This document shows, piece by piece, positions 1 to 6,701 of a DNA stretch of 21,483 nucleotides. The notes beneath the pieces were generated by a model that did not search any database, had not been told where the DNA came from, and saw nothing but the letters and a program-made list of their open reading frames with translations. How positions within the stretch are numbered: the stretch's first letter is position 1; each line of letters opens with the position of its first letter. The position numbers and the translations under genes are program-made. Source of the DNA: a virus; IMG/VR virus record IMGVR_UViG_3300036978_000205, positions 1-21,483 of that record. One strand, written 5' to 3'.

Positions 1-52
1 AATGGGTACTGACATCGTGCATCAGTTTGGTCATTGACTTTGGTGCTGTCAT
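1..52 (-). CDS. 5' end of a small phage gene, cut by window edge
   Basis: An ATG at 52-50 on the minus strand opens a frame that stays open to the window edge; the visible residues start MTAPKSMTKLMHDVST. The ATG overlaps the stop codon of the preceding gene (49-279) as ATGA, the same coupling used along this operon. I see no good Shine-Dalgarno, so translation would depend on coupling. Too little is visible to suggest a function. Confidence 0.5.
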   Translation of the reverse strand, partial: MTAPKSMTKLMHDVSTH

Positions 53-279
53 AGGTGTTCAATCGTATCGCGGCGTTGTCTAGCATCGCTAAATTCAATT
101 CCCATGCTTGATCGGTTTGCAATAACGGTCGCGGGAAGATGAAGTTTTTTGTAATCCTGCAATGTATCGGAATAAATTTGAATCTTTCTGTGCATGGCAA
201 TCATTGCTGTTTCAAGTTGCTCAATGTGCTTCTGCTTCTCAACGCACTTGGCGCAAACGATTAAATCTGTGCTGTCCAC
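49..279 (-). CDS. small coiled-coil protein with a CxxC pair
   Basis: This 76-residue protein starts at a GTG (279-277) about ten bases downstream of a purine-rich AGAGAGG. It overlaps the end of the previous gene by 19 bases. An N-terminal CAKC pair is followed by a helical stretch (roughly residues 13-45) with heptad-like spacing of hydrophobic residues, then a basic C-terminus. Such small CxxC plus coiled-coil proteins are common in phages and usually uncharacterised; one CxxC alone is not enough to claim zinc binding. It is the sixth gene of the operon that starts at 1803. Function unknown. Confidence 0.65.
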   Translation of the reverse strand: MDSTDLIVCAKCVEKQKHIEQLETAMIAMHRKIQIYSDTLQDYKKLHLPATVIANRSSMGIEFSDARQRRDTIEHL

Positions 280-545
280 GGAATGTTTACCTCTCTTGAA
301 ATTCGGTCAATTGTTTGTTGGAACCATGAAATTGTTTGCGGTGAATCAAATCGTTCACCGCGTATTTGCCCGGACGCGTCTTTGTATTCAATCAGGGTTC
401 GCAGCGGTGAAACCGTAATTACCATCCCCGATCTGTTTATGGCGCAAAACCCGGTTCGCGTTTCGCCCGCGTGGAATCCTTCTCCCCGTAAATACATCAT
501 CGTTGATGCCCTGTGCATTTGAATTGGTTTGCTGTTGTATCTCAT
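261..545 (-). CDS. hypothetical phage protein, 94 aa
   Basis: The start is the ATG at 545 (MRYNSKPIQMHR), six bases behind GGAGG, and it overlaps the upstream stop as ATGA. A longer reading from 617 has no ribosome site and would run deep into the previous gene. The protein has no membrane segment or recognisable catalytic motif. Residues about 40-75 (AINRSGMVITVSPLRTLIEYKD) look like beta strands, suggesting a small mixed alpha/beta fold. Fifth gene of the operon starting at 1803. Function not recognised. Confidence 0.75.
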   Translation of the reverse strand: MRYNSKPIQMHRASTMMYLRGEGFHAGETRTGFCAINRSGMVITVSPLRTLIEYKDASGQIRGERFDSPQTISWFQQTIDRISREVNIPWTAQI

Positions 546-844
546 TTTGCCCTCCACACTTTGATCATGCGCCCGTGCGTAGACGCTCTTGCGGAGCAGA
601 TTACTTTCCCTGTCCACACAAAGCCATTAAAAACGCTTCCGGCTGCGTTCTTGAGTGCTGTGTAATTTAGACCCTTGGCTTCCATGTCTCTTGCCACATC
701 ATCTGAGGTGGCTTCTCCAAGTTGCTCAATCAATCTGCGGGCTGACGCTTGCGCTAGTTGAAGCAGTTCTTGTTTGGCTCCTGCGGCAAGACTCATTCCA
801 TAGTCTTTGCGGCGTTGCGCTTCTGCGTGGTCAAAGAGTTCCAT
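542..844 (-). CDS. small protein with possible winged-helix fold, 100 aa
   Basis: The start at 844 (MELFDHAEAQRRK) sits behind a strong AAGGAGGA; the longer frame from 913 lacks a site and overlaps the upstream gene heavily. Residues about 20-65 are helical, with a pattern resembling a helix-turn-helix followed by a wing (SVFNGFVWTGKVICS), and the C-terminus is basic (STHGRMIKVWRAK). This is compatible with a small winged-helix DNA-binding protein, but that is a fold guess from pattern alone. The stop overlaps the next start as ATGA and the start overlaps the upstream gene by 14 bases, so expression is coupled. Confidence 0.75.
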   Translation of the reverse strand: MELFDHAEAQRRKDYGMSLAAGAKQELLQLAQASARRLIEQLGEATSDDVARDMEAKGLNYTALKNAAGSVFNGFVWTGKVICSARASTHGRMIKVWRAK

Positions 845-1094
845 GATATTGCTCCTCCTTGCTAGGGATCTCTGTGTGTGGAACGCGTTTAATTCGCACG
901 GCTGCGGGCGCAACGATTCGCATACGCGCTCGTTTTAACTTCCCGCCGCAGCGACACGCCTTTAAGCCTGACGCTAGTTCAATGTAGACCGGGATTGGTT
1001 CGCCGTCCGGGTTGTGCGCTAGAAGCATAATTGCCTCCGCTGACTCGCATTCAACCCGCAGAGTTAAAACTAAGCATTTGTAGTCCGGGATCAT
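831..1094 (-). CDS. hypothetical phage protein, 87 aa
   Basis: The ATG at 1094 overlaps the upstream stop (ATGA) and follows GGAG. Its N-terminal half is rich in beta-type residues (LVLTLRVE) and the middle has a small Cys-Arg-Cys-Gly-Gly cluster followed by basic residues (KLKRARMRIV). A later Met at residue 23 (MLLAHNPDG) is possible, but the coupled start is preferred. Function not recognised. Third gene in the chain from 1803. Confidence 0.65.
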   Translation of the reverse strand: MIPDYKCLVLTLRVECESAEAIMLLAHNPDGEPIPVYIELASGLKACRCGGKLKRARMRIVAPAAVRIKRVPHTEIPSKEEQYHGTL

Positions 1095-1435
1095 TTGCGC
1101 TCCATTTCTTCAATCAAATCAACCGCCACAATCTCAGCAACCATTTTTGCCCAATACTCTTTGGCTTGGTTGACTGTCATGTCAATCCACGGGGCGTTGG
1201 CGTTGACTTGCCATTTTGCGTATCGCATACACCCCGTGCGGACAATAATGACTGCGGTCAATTCCCATGACCATTTGGTTTCACCATCAACTGTCTTCTG
1301 TGAAGCAATTGCGTTTGGCTCAACAATTCCAATCATCGTTCCTGCAGGATGCGGTGTCGCAGTCTCCTCAATTTTTTCAAGGTCACTTGCGTCAATGGCA
1401 ACCGCTTCAATTTCAAGAATAAATCCGTTAGTCAC
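1091..1435 (-). CDS. hypothetical phage protein, 114 aa
   Basis: It starts at a GTG (1435-1433) overlapping the upstream stop as GTGA, eight bases after GGAGGAG. The protein is acidic, with beta-rich segments (GFILEIEAVAID, WSWELTAVIIVRTG) and a C-terminal helix ending in EEMERK. It has no Cys clusters, membrane segments or known catalytic motifs. Second gene of the operon from 1803; a strong ribosome site suggests reasonable expression. Function not recognised. Confidence 0.75.
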   Translation of the reverse strand: MTNGFILEIEAVAIDASDLEKIEETATPHPAGTMIGIVEPNAIASQKTVDGETKWSWELTAVIIVRTGCMRYAKWQVNANAPWIDMTVNQAKEYWAKMVAEIVAVDLIEEMERK

Positions 1436-1803
1436 TTGATCTCCTCCGGTGGGTAAAAGGCAACATCAAAAGTCACTACTTCTTTGGTTTCCATTCGCAG
1501 CATCTTGAACTCATTGATCATGTGTTTGATAGCAGTAAAACTTGTGTCTTTTTGCGTATCAAGCCAATCATTGAGCGGGGCGCAAAAGCAAACATATTCC
1601 TTGAATGCGTGGTCGTAACTGCATCGCGCTTCAACGGCTTTGATTGCAGATTTCTCGTCCTCAAAATTCTCGCAAACATAGGACTCGCCTCCCTTAAATT
1701 TCCAATACGAAGGGCATTCGCCTTGCCCGTCCCAACTGTGCGCTCCGTAGTTCTCTTGTATTTGCGTAAGAATCACAAAAGTTGTTCGTGTCCCTGTTTT
1801 CAT
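1432..1803 (-). CDS. conserved-looking phage protein of unknown function, 123 aa
   Basis: First gene of the leftmost operon, starting at ATG 1803 behind AGGAG and directly downstream of a copy of the promoter/5'-UTR cassette (1804-1890). The N-terminal part reads as a beta strand (TTFVILTQIQENYGAH) followed by a Trp/Gly-rich segment (YWKFKGGESYVC) of a type I associate with small uncharacterised phage proteins; I cannot name the family. It contains several Cys, not arranged as a clear zinc site. It overlaps the next gene by four bases (GTGA). Function unknown. Confidence 0.8.
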   Translation of the reverse strand: MKTGTRTTFVILTQIQENYGAHSWDGQGECPSYWKFKGGESYVCENFEDEKSAIKAVEARCSYDHAFKEYVCFCAPLNDWLDTQKDTSFTAIKHMINEFKMLRMETKEVVTFDVAFYPPEEIK

Positions 1804-1890
1804 AGCAGTCTCCTAGCCTTGCGTCCGGCAAGTGCGGGTAGCGCATCTGCGCCACATCAGTAGAGTAACCCCGATACGGCATGGTGTCAA
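1804..1890 (-). promoter_or_regulatory. promoter/5'-UTR cassette, copy A
   Basis: Sigma-70 type promoter: TTGACA (1890-1885), 17-base spacer, TACTCT (1867-1862), predicted +1 at 1855. The transcript would begin with hairpin 1 (GUGGCGC 1855-1849, loop AGAU, GCGCUAC 1844-1838), then hairpin 2 (CUUGC 1832-1828, loop CGGAC, GCAAG 1822-1818), AGGAG (1814-1810) and ATG at 1803. Compared with the other copies, hairpin 1 has an A-U pair replaced by G-C, a paired change. The -35 is a perfect consensus, so this is probably the strongest copy. Confidence 0.85.
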
Positions 1891-1923
1891 TAGTTTGGGG
1901 CGGTGATTCCCAAATATTGCAAA

Positions 1924-2349
1924 TTATTTTTTCAAACGCCGAAACAGCGAAAGCGGTATGAATTCACAAGACTCTATGTCTTGCTTGTCATTGCGGTCTT
2001 TGCGTCCCGCCTGTGCGCGTGGAAACAATTTGTCGGTGAATGTAAACAGCGCAGCGGCATCAGGAAATCCAACAAGCAAATGCGCTCCGCAATTCATTTC
2101 ACGCGATAGCCGTCTAAGACCATCAGATTTCTTGGCTGCAATCATGTAGTTGGGAAATCGGTAGAACGAAAGTTGCCGAACTTTCACTTCAACTATTGCG
2201 GTGATCTTGCCGTCACGCTTGAATTGAAAGTCATACGGCTCAAGACGATCTGTTTCAATGCAATCTAATTCCGGGCGTTCAGCCTGAAGCAATGCAATCA
2301 ACTTTCGTTGTGCTTCTCTGTTGTGTGGCTGTTCGTAGATCGGGCGCAT
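1924..2349 (-). CDS. PD-(D/E)XK nuclease-like protein
   Basis: A 141-residue protein with a D40 ... E54-V-K56 pattern (YDFQFKRDG then IVEVKVR), matching the core of PD-(D/E)XK nuclease folds in which the acidic residues bind the metal and the Lys takes part in catalysis. A conserved-looking segment after the core (YRFPNYMIAAKK) and a late beta strand (GAHLLVGF) fit the same fold. The ATG at 2349 lies only a few bases after the U-tract of a strong terminator hairpin (2354-2402) and no normal Shine-Dalgarno is present, so expression is probably low or regulated. The assignment rests on motif pattern; the fold is inferred, not proven. Confidence 0.65.
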   Translation of the reverse strand: MRPIYEQPHNREAQRKLIALLQAERPELDCIETDRLEPYDFQFKRDGKITAIVEVKVRQLSFYRFPNYMIAAKKSDGLRRLSREMNCGAHLLVGFPDAAALFTFTDKLFPRAQAGRKDRNDKQDIESCEFIPLSLFRRLKK

Positions 2350-2353
2350 AAAG

Positions 2354-2402
2354 AAAAACCCCCGCGCATGGGTGACCCGTCTAGGAACCTGATGCGCGGG
2401 GG
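2354..2402 (-). terminator. strong intrinsic terminator/hairpin before the nuclease gene
   Basis: On the minus strand an 11-bp perfect stem (2402-2392 with 2369-2359, CCCCCGCGCAT paired with ATGCGCGGGGG) is followed by TTTTT (2358-2354). The 22-base loop itself contains small dyads (GGGTCACCC and AGGTTCCT). It lies downstream of the Erf gene and ends five bases before the next ATG, so it may terminate the Erf unit or act as an attenuator for the nuclease gene. Confidence 0.85.
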
Positions 2403-2436
2403 GAGACTGACTCGCCCGTGTGGGGCGGTCAATGGC

Positions 2437-3216
2437 TTAGAATTCTAGTTTAGATATTTCTTCAGGTCTTGTGATGTGGGTAATTTCAAGGATCAACCCA
2501 TTGCGTGTCAATCCAAGGGTAGCCATTTCCCCGGCAATTGATTCAAGGTAGTCCGCGTATCCCTCTACAAGCGTTGAGGCGTAGCAAGCCCCGTGAATTG
2601 CACTTGTCACAGATATGGCGGTGGGCTTTCCTTTCCTCCGGACAACCTTGTTGACTCGTACTAGGAACTCGCCATCATCCGGGAACGCGTCTGCTACCCC
2701 GGATGCCGGGGCAGGGTTGGCTTCAGGCGCGGTTTCAGCCGTTAGGGCTGCTTGGGGCTTCCCCTGAGCGGGCGCGGCTCCACGGGCGTTCTGTGGCTTG
2801 AACGGCTTGCGGTCTTCTGTAGGGGCTTGGCGGTCAGAATCGCCATCGTCATCTTCTCCCACTAGTCCACAGAAACTGATTAGTGAATACCTTCGCAAGT
2901 AAGAAACCGTTGAACCTATCTGCTGAACCGTGCTGCGGTCGGGCAGCGGGTACGACAGGGTTTCAGAGATCCACTCGCCGCTTGAATGGGCAAGGGTCGT
3001 AGTGACCGCTACAAAGTTCCCATCCATTGTGACGGGCTGTAGAACGGCGATCCCTTGTTTGGCTAATGGTGACCGCACGGCGTTCAACACAGCCGCAAGA
3101 GTGGCAAACCTGCTCTTGTAATGCGGGTTGATCCCGTCTAGTTCAGGGTTCTTAATTTCCAAATTTGCTTTTGCCATCGCGCTTGCAATGGTTCCAATCG
3201 TTTCGCTTCGTTGCAT
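2437..3216 (-). CDS. erf: Erf-family single-strand annealing recombinase
   Basis: The 259-residue protein matches the ERF family (P22 Erf, single-strand annealing protein for phage recombination and genome circularisation). Diagnostic segments are the N-terminal helices (to about residue 60, ending KQGIAVLQP), the strand TTTLAHSSGEW (73-82), and the core QQIGSTVSYLRRYSL (98-112) followed by an acidic run GEDDDGDS. Residues about 127-185 form an Ala/Pro-rich linker, then a distinct C-terminal domain (about 186-259) of mainly beta character. The start at 3216 has GGAG seven bases upstream. It is third in a unit with 3520-3882 and 3219-3515, and a strong terminator follows it. Confidence 0.9.
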   Translation of the reverse strand: MQRSETIGTIASAMAKANLEIKNPELDGINPHYKSRFATLAAVLNAVRSPLAKQGIAVLQPVTMDGNFVAVTTTLAHSSGEWISETLSYPLPDRSTVQQIGSTVSYLRRYSLISFCGLVGEDDDGDSDRQAPTEDRKPFKPQNARGAAPAQGKPQAALTAETAPEANPAPASGVADAFPDDGEFLVRVNKVVRRKGKPTAISVTSAIHGACYASTLVEGYADYLESIAGEMATLGLTRNGLILEITHITRPEEISKLEF

Positions 3217-3218
3217 AA

Positions 3219-3515
3219 TTACTCCGCTTTCGTGTTTAATAGATTTCTCAATCTCGCAATCGTAAAAGCCTGTGCGCCCGCTTGCAATGATTGCAAAATC
3301 ATCAAGTGCAATTTCTGTCGATCTTGATCATTCAGCAAAACATAATCGGGATACAGCAATTTGTGGGTTTCATATTTCCCTTCAAATCCCGCTTTGTAGC
3401 CAAACTCAAAGTCGCGCAGGATCTGTTGTTTCATGTCAGGGAAAACCTCCCTTGGATCTCCCCGTACCAAACTTCGGTACATCTCCAACGCAAACTTTTC
3501 TTCTTCTGTCAACAT
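3219..3515 (-). CDS. hypothetical helical protein, 98 aa
   Basis: Starts at ATG 3515, four bases after the stop of the upstream gene; no strong Shine-Dalgarno is visible, so reinitiation is likely. The N-terminus (MLTEEEKFALEMYRSLVRGD) and the rest are predicted helical, with a C-terminal segment of basic and hydrophobic residues. It sits just ahead of the erf gene (two-base gap), so a role in recombination or as an accessory to Erf is possible, but this is only from position. Family not recognised. Confidence 0.7.
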   Translation of the reverse strand: MLTEEEKFALEMYRSLVRGDPREVFPDMKQQILRDFEFGYKAGFEGKYETHKLLYPDYVLLNDQDRQKLHLMILQSLQAGAQAFTIARLRNLLNTKAE

Positions 3516-3519
3516 GGCA

Positions 3520-3882
3520 TTAGTCCATTTCTACAGGTAGACCCTGCATCCAAGAGGGGGTCGCGTCAACGCGTGGCGCAACTCGACAATGACTTTCGTT
3601 CAAAACCTTTACCGCGTTCTCTCGTTCTCTTTCAATTTCCTCTTTCATCAATTGAAACTTTCGCATCATTGCGTAGTTCTTTGCTATCACAATCCGTCCT
3701 GACCACTCAATCCTTTCTTGCATAGTAAAGATGTCAGCCGCACACGCAAACGAAATCAATGCGTTAGCAGTACCAACGGCGGCAATGCGACTTGCATCGC
3801 TTAAATTGCCTTCAGCGATTGTTCCTTCAGCAGTCGCAAGTCGCATTTTCATAATTGCAGCCATTTCGTTTTGTGTCTTCAT
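3520..3882 (-). CDS. hypothetical helical protein, 120 aa
   Basis: First gene of the Erf transcription unit. The ATG at 3882 (MKTQNEMAAIMKM) lies behind AAGGAG, directly after cassette copy B. The frame also runs in from 3927 through the hairpins, but that reading is an accident of the UTR. The protein is almost entirely helical, Ala- and Met-rich at the start (about residues 1-60) and strongly charged in the middle (MKEEIERERENAVK). No catalytic or metal-binding motif is visible. Function unknown. Confidence 0.8.
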   Translation of the reverse strand: MKTQNEMAAIMKMRLATAEGTIAEGNLSDASRIAAVGTANALISFACAADIFTMQERIEWSGRIVIAKNYAMMRKFQLMKEEIERERENAVKVLNESHCRVAPRVDATPSWMQGLPVEMD

Positions 3883-3971
3883 ATCAGTCTCCTTGTGTTC
3901 CCCGTCCGGGGGTTGCGGGTAACGCATCTTGCGTCACATCCATAGAGTAGCACCGATTAGTCGGGGTGCAA
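3883..3971 (-). promoter_or_regulatory. promoter/5'-UTR cassette, copy B
   Basis: TTGCAC (3971-3966), 16-base spacer with dyad CCGACTAATCGG, TACTCT (3949-3944), predicted +1 at 3937. Hairpin 1 is GUGACGC (3937-3931), loop AAGAU, GCGUUAC (3925-3919). Hairpin 2 is CCCC (3912-3909), loop CGGAC, GGGG (3903-3900). AAGGAG (3894-3889) and ATG 3882 follow. Hairpin 2 keeps pairing although its stem differs from every other copy. Confidence 0.85.
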
Positions 3972-4011
3972 GGGCTTGCAGCCGTAAATATCTAAAGATT
4001 GCTAGATTCTT

Positions 4012-4221
4012 TTAGGTGTCCGGATTCAACTTCTTGTGATATTTAAGAAAAGCAATAACGGCTTTGTTGTATTTGCTCTCGGCTTCTTTGAGTATTTCAG
4101 TTTCGGGTAAAGCCTCAACAGCCTTGCGATGGGCAATCTTGGCGTTTGTGTATTCCTCTACGGCATCAGATTTCAACGCCAAAAGGTGAGTCAATCTTGG
4201 ATTGGAATTAAATCTAATCAT
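4012..4221 (-). CDS. small helical protein, 69 aa
   Basis: Starts at ATG 4221 overlapping the upstream stop as ATGA; only a weak GAGG-like site is present, so translation is coupled. The protein is one long amphipathic helix (about residues 15-62, e.g. KSDAVEEYTNAKIAHRKAVEAL), probably a coiled coil. Second and last gene of the unit starting at 4421. Function unknown. Confidence 0.7.
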   Translation of the reverse strand: MIRFNSNPRLTHLLALKSDAVEEYTNAKIAHRKAVEALPETEILKEAESKYNKAVIAFLKYHKKLNPDT

Positions 4222-4421
4222 GGCTTTGCCTCAATCTTGAAGTCGCAAGTAATCGTGCCGCCGTACTTTCGCTGCCAATCACGCGCTTGCTTTTCTGTCA
4301 CGCTAATGAGCATTTGGGCAGGAGCCCATCGGTCAGCATCAGAGTGCCAATTCCAAATCCGGTTGCTGCCAAGCATCGCGTCTGCAATCGTTCTAAAGGT
4401 CGCAAGTTGTACATCGTTCAT
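4218..4421 (-). CDS. small hypothetical protein, 67 aa
   Basis: ATG at 4421 (MNDVQLATFRTIADAML), seven bases after AGGAG and immediately downstream of cassette copy C. A TTG two codons upstream is in frame but lies inside the spacing to the ribosome site. The protein has helices at each end and a Trp-rich middle (RIWNWHSDADRWAP), ending in a basic beta-like tail (GGTITCDFKIEAKP). Function not recognised. Confidence 0.8.
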   Translation of the reverse strand: MNDVQLATFRTIADAMLGSNRIWNWHSDADRWAPAQMLISVTEKQARDWQRKYGGTITCDFKIEAKP

Positions 4422-4508
4422 GGTCAATCTCCTGTGTCCGCGTCCGGCGGTTCGGGTAACGCATCTTGCGTCACATCATGATTGTAACACCGATTGGTCG
4501 GGGTGCAA
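4422..4508 (-). promoter_or_regulatory. promoter/5'-UTR cassette, copy C
   Basis: TTGCAC (4508-4503), 16-base spacer with dyad CCGACCAATCGG, TACAAT (4486-4481, the best -10 of the set), predicted +1 at 4474. Hairpin 1 is GUGACGC (4474-4468), loop AAGAU, GCGUUAC (4462-4456). Hairpin 2 is CCGC (4450-4447), loop CGGAC, GCGG (4441-4438). AGGAG (4433-4429) and ATG 4421 follow. Confidence 0.87.
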
Positions 4509-4512
4509 GTAT

Positions 4513-5037
4513 TTAGTTCCCTGTTCCTAGAATTCTTCCCGGCATAAATCCTCCGCATGGGTTTCGTACAGCGCGTCTAACTGTCGCGGTCAAGGCGTTT
4601 GTTTTCTTGCCTTTGATCAAACCGCCCATCATGCAGTTCTGAAACACGGGTTCACCCGCGCTGTCTCTGTAGGCAAATCGTGCCTCAAAGTTTTCAAGTC
4701 GCAGCGTGTCGCCTTTCTTAATCTTGGGCAGGTCAATTTCTTTTCCGCTTGGGACTTCAATTTGTCCATATGCCAACCACCCGTCTGCGGTCAACATCAA
4801 GACTCGTACTACGCTCACTTTCTCAGGGGAGGTAGCAATCCATGTCCGTAAGCCTCTGCGCGTTGCCTGTGATTTGTGACGGTAAATGTGCGTCTGCGTC
4901 ACCCATGCTCGTACTACCGTGGCAGAGATGTCAAAGATGGCGTTCATGGGCTTGGAAACATCTTCGACTCCATCGCCAATCCAAACAAACTCTGCGGGGT
5001 TGTTCACAATCTTGTAGTTGTCAGGTGGGGCGTACAT
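4513..5037 (-). CDS. hypothetical phage protein, 174 aa
   Basis: The ATG at 5037 (MYAPPDNYKIV) sits seven bases after AGGAG, directly downstream of cassette copy D; a longer reading from 5106 runs back through the UTR hairpins and is rejected. The protein is beta-rich with many short strands (VVRAWVTQTHIY, VRVLMLTADGWLAYGQIEV), giving an OB- or barrel-like impression, and a basic C-terminus. The rightward gene 8482-8874 has a similar run of features (ALFETHHGN..., VVLLMDEGWLLWGVI), so the two may be distant relatives: each has an R/K-rich strand, a segment of the form VLLMxxxGWLxxG, then a PxIKxGxxx loop. Function unknown. Confidence 0.8.
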   Translation of the reverse strand: MYAPPDNYKIVNNPAEFVWIGDGVEDVSKPMNAIFDISATVVRAWVTQTHIYRHKSQATRRGLRTWIATSPEKVSVVRVLMLTADGWLAYGQIEVPSGKEIDLPKIKKGDTLRLENFEARFAYRDSAGEPVFQNCMMGGLIKGKKTNALTATVRRAVRNPCGGFMPGRILGTGN

Positions 5038-5124
5038 GGTCAATCTCCTATGTCCGCATCCGGCGGCTCGGGTAACGCATCTTGCGTCACATCCAAAGAG
5101 TAGCACCGATCAATCGGGGTGCAA
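5038..5124 (-). promoter_or_regulatory. promoter/5'-UTR cassette, copy D
   Basis: TTGCAC (5124-5119), 16-base spacer with the perfect dyad CCGATTGATCGG, TACTCT (5102-5097), predicted +1 at 5090. Hairpin 1 is GUGACGC (5090-5084), loop AAGAU, GCGUUAC (5078-5072). Hairpin 2 is CCGC (5066-5063), loop CGGAU, GCGG (5057-5054); this is the only copy with U in the last loop position. AGGAG (5049-5045) and ATG 5037 follow. Confidence 0.87.
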
Positions 5125-5172
5125 GTCATTGCAGCCATCATTTTCTAGAGAATGTGAAAAAGATTTCCAAGT

Positions 5173-5209
5173 AAAAACCCGGCGCGGATCTTGCGATCAA
5201 CACGCCGGG
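5173..5209 (-). terminator. intrinsic terminator after the DUF932 gene
   Basis: On the minus strand CCCGGCG (5209-5203) pairs with CGCCGGG (5184-5178), with an inner GATC/GATC pairing in the loop, followed by TTTTT (5177-5173). It lies about 50 bases past the stop of the DUF932 gene and ahead of cassette copy D, separating the two units. Confidence 0.85.
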
Positions 5210-5260
5210 CTTCCGGGGGCATAGATGGGAGCCGTCCGTGGCTACCCGTTTTGAATCCTA

Positions 5261-6274
5261 TCAGGCTTGCAGCACCAAATCAAACGCTTTCGCTGTGGCA
5301 TCCGCAGTCGTGCCATCCCAACGGGCGTAGTTGACTGTGTTGGCATCCTTGCTTCGGATTGCTTGGTGGGCGCGGTAGTGTTGAATTGCGCTTGTCGCTG
5401 CATTCACCGCCGTCCATGCGGACATCCCGTAGGTGCTGCCTTCCATATCCATTTTTTCATGGCAATGCGCCAAGAAACGCAATCCCTTTTCACGCTTGCG
5501 CTCTTCCCAACCATTGGTCGGGTCAATCACAAACTTGCCGTCAAGGGTTTCAAGGACATCCATCCACAACTGCTTCGCCTGTGAAACGGTCATGGACTTA
5601 TGGGCGAGTGCTGTAGCAATCTTACGACCCTTCTCAATATTCCCGTACCACCGGGAAATGTCAGTTTGCAATTCCTCAACACGCGCAGAAATGTTGTGCG
5701 TATGTCGGAAGCACCAACCATTCTTAGCCGCATCAATTGCGCTGTGGAATGTGTTGGAACAAACAACACGGACGCTCGTAGGAATCACGCGCATCGCCAT
5801 CGTGCCGTCATGGGAATTGGCAATCATCAGGTACGGACTCGCAAAATCTTCAAGCCCGGTCATGTCAATAGTTGGAGCCCGCAGCAACATCCAAACACGC
5901 CGCCCGCCTTGAATGGTTCCTGCTGACTCAACTTCAACGCCACGGTCTTCTCCCGCCCTGCGGAATGCCCAAGCCAACTCAGCAAGCGTGGAGTTCTGCA
6001 CCGGGCTGTATGAACTACCAACAACTCCAAGGATGCTGTAGTCATCGCTACGGACAAGCATCTTGTGTGAGTCAGTAGAAATACGCTGTGGCTCTTGCGA
6101 ATCCAAATCAAAGCCACAAACCATTGACTCAGACTCAAGAACATTCCATTCCATCTTGGCAATTCGCAAAGCCGCAAACGGGTTTGGGGCTCCCTCAACA
6201 ACAGTTCCCAAACCGTGCCAAGCAGCAGTATTCGCAAAAACCTGTCCGTCATTCTTCTCAATTTCGTGCGCCAT
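5261..6274 (-). CDS. DUF932 family protein (phage/plasmid-like TIGR03299 type)
   Basis: A 337-residue protein with the typical start of the family (MAHEIEKNDGQVF then AWHGLGTVV) and further family-like segments in the middle (PYLMIANSHDGTMAMR, PTSVRVVCSNTFHSA) and late (NAATSAIQHYRAH). The family is widespread in phages and plasmids and its biochemical role is not settled. The start at 6274 is chosen from AGGAG at 6286-6282; the longer reading to 6313 begins within hairpin 1. The gene has its own promoter cassette (copy E) and its own terminator (5173-5209), so it is expressed alone, and is the largest leftward gene. Confidence 0.9.
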   Translation of the reverse strand: MAHEIEKNDGQVFANTAAWHGLGTVVEGAPNPFAALRIAKMEWNVLESESMVCGFDLDSQEPQRISTDSHKMLVRSDDYSILGVVGSSYSPVQNSTLAELAWAFRRAGEDRGVEVESAGTIQGGRRVWMLLRAPTIDMTGLEDFASPYLMIANSHDGTMAMRVIPTSVRVVCSNTFHSAIDAAKNGWCFRHTHNISARVEELQTDISRWYGNIEKGRKIATALAHKSMTVSQAKQLWMDVLETLDGKFVIDPTNGWEERKREKGLRFLAHCHEKMDMEGSTYGMSAWTAVNAATSAIQHYRAHQAIRSKDANTVNYARWDGTTADATAKAFDLVLQA

Positions 6275-6363
6275 AACTTGTCTCCTAACCCTGCGTCCGG
6301 CAGGTGCGGTCACCGCAATCTTGCGGCAACAAACAATCTAACCCCGGTTCACAGGGAAGTCAA
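6275..6363 (-). promoter_or_regulatory. promoter/5'-UTR cassette, diverged copy E
   Basis: TTGACT (6363-6358), 17-base spacer with AACCGGGGTT partly overlapping the -10, TAGATT (6340-6335), predicted +1 at about 6328. Hairpin 1 is diverged but still pairs: CCGCA (6326-6322), loop AGAU, UGCGG (6317-6313). Hairpin 2 is CCUGC (6304-6300), loop CGGAC, GCAGG (6294-6290). AGGAG (6286-6282) and ATG 6274 follow. Same plan as the other copies with little shared sequence outside the loop and the SD. Confidence 0.8.
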
Positions 6364-6701
6364 GTAGCGGGGGCTCAATTTCAAACATTTTTTGCAGTAT
6401 TTAATTTCAACAGGTCTGCGGGCTGTTTTTAGTCTGCACGGTGAGCGCAGAGAGAAATGACCCCTCGCGGGGTCACAACTAACTTCAGCCCTCACGGAGC
6501 CGCGCTTCAAGTTAATGCCACGATCCCAAGCAGTATCAGTTCTTGGTTCCATTTCGCTGTTCGTCTACAGCCGCTGCCATCGTGGAGGAGCGCAAGTGTC
6601 AACAGCACACACAAGGCGCGAGGTAGGGTCAAGCCCCGCGTCTACACCGATCCCTCCCAACCGTGCCGGAGGGGCATTGCAACATTCTTGTAGCGCACTA
6701 C
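6364..6701. other. divergent non-coding region with hairpins
   Basis: No convincing gene lies here; the open frames lack ribosome sites and family-like composition. Visible structure: an AT-rich patch (about 6377-6412) with the direct repeat AATTTCAA (6377-6384 and 6403-6410); a perfect 7-bp hairpin TGACCCC/GGGGTCA (6458-6475); and a 6-bp hairpin CCCTCC/GGAGGG (6652-6673). It separates the leftward and rightward gene sets, which is where phages often hold replication origins or control sites, but nothing here proves that role. Confidence 0.5.

Noticed and set aside
1694-1840. Possible leader peptide starting MRYP in the cassettes (ATGCGTTACCC in hairpin 1)
   Set aside because: The frame is kept in only some copies, the peptides differ in length and sequence after four codons, no ribosome site precedes the ATG, and it lies within about 15 bases of the predicted transcript start. 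Conservation of hairpin pairing explains the sequence better.
3731-3922. Antisense frames over the leftward genes such as 3731-3922, 5433-5912 and 283-522 (plus strand)
   Set aside because: They lack ribosome sites and lie fully opposite better-supported genes with coupled starts.
6349-6552. Minus-strand frame of 67 codons overlapping cassette E
   Set aside because: No ribosome site, overlaps the DUF932 promoter, and the protein has no phage-like composition.
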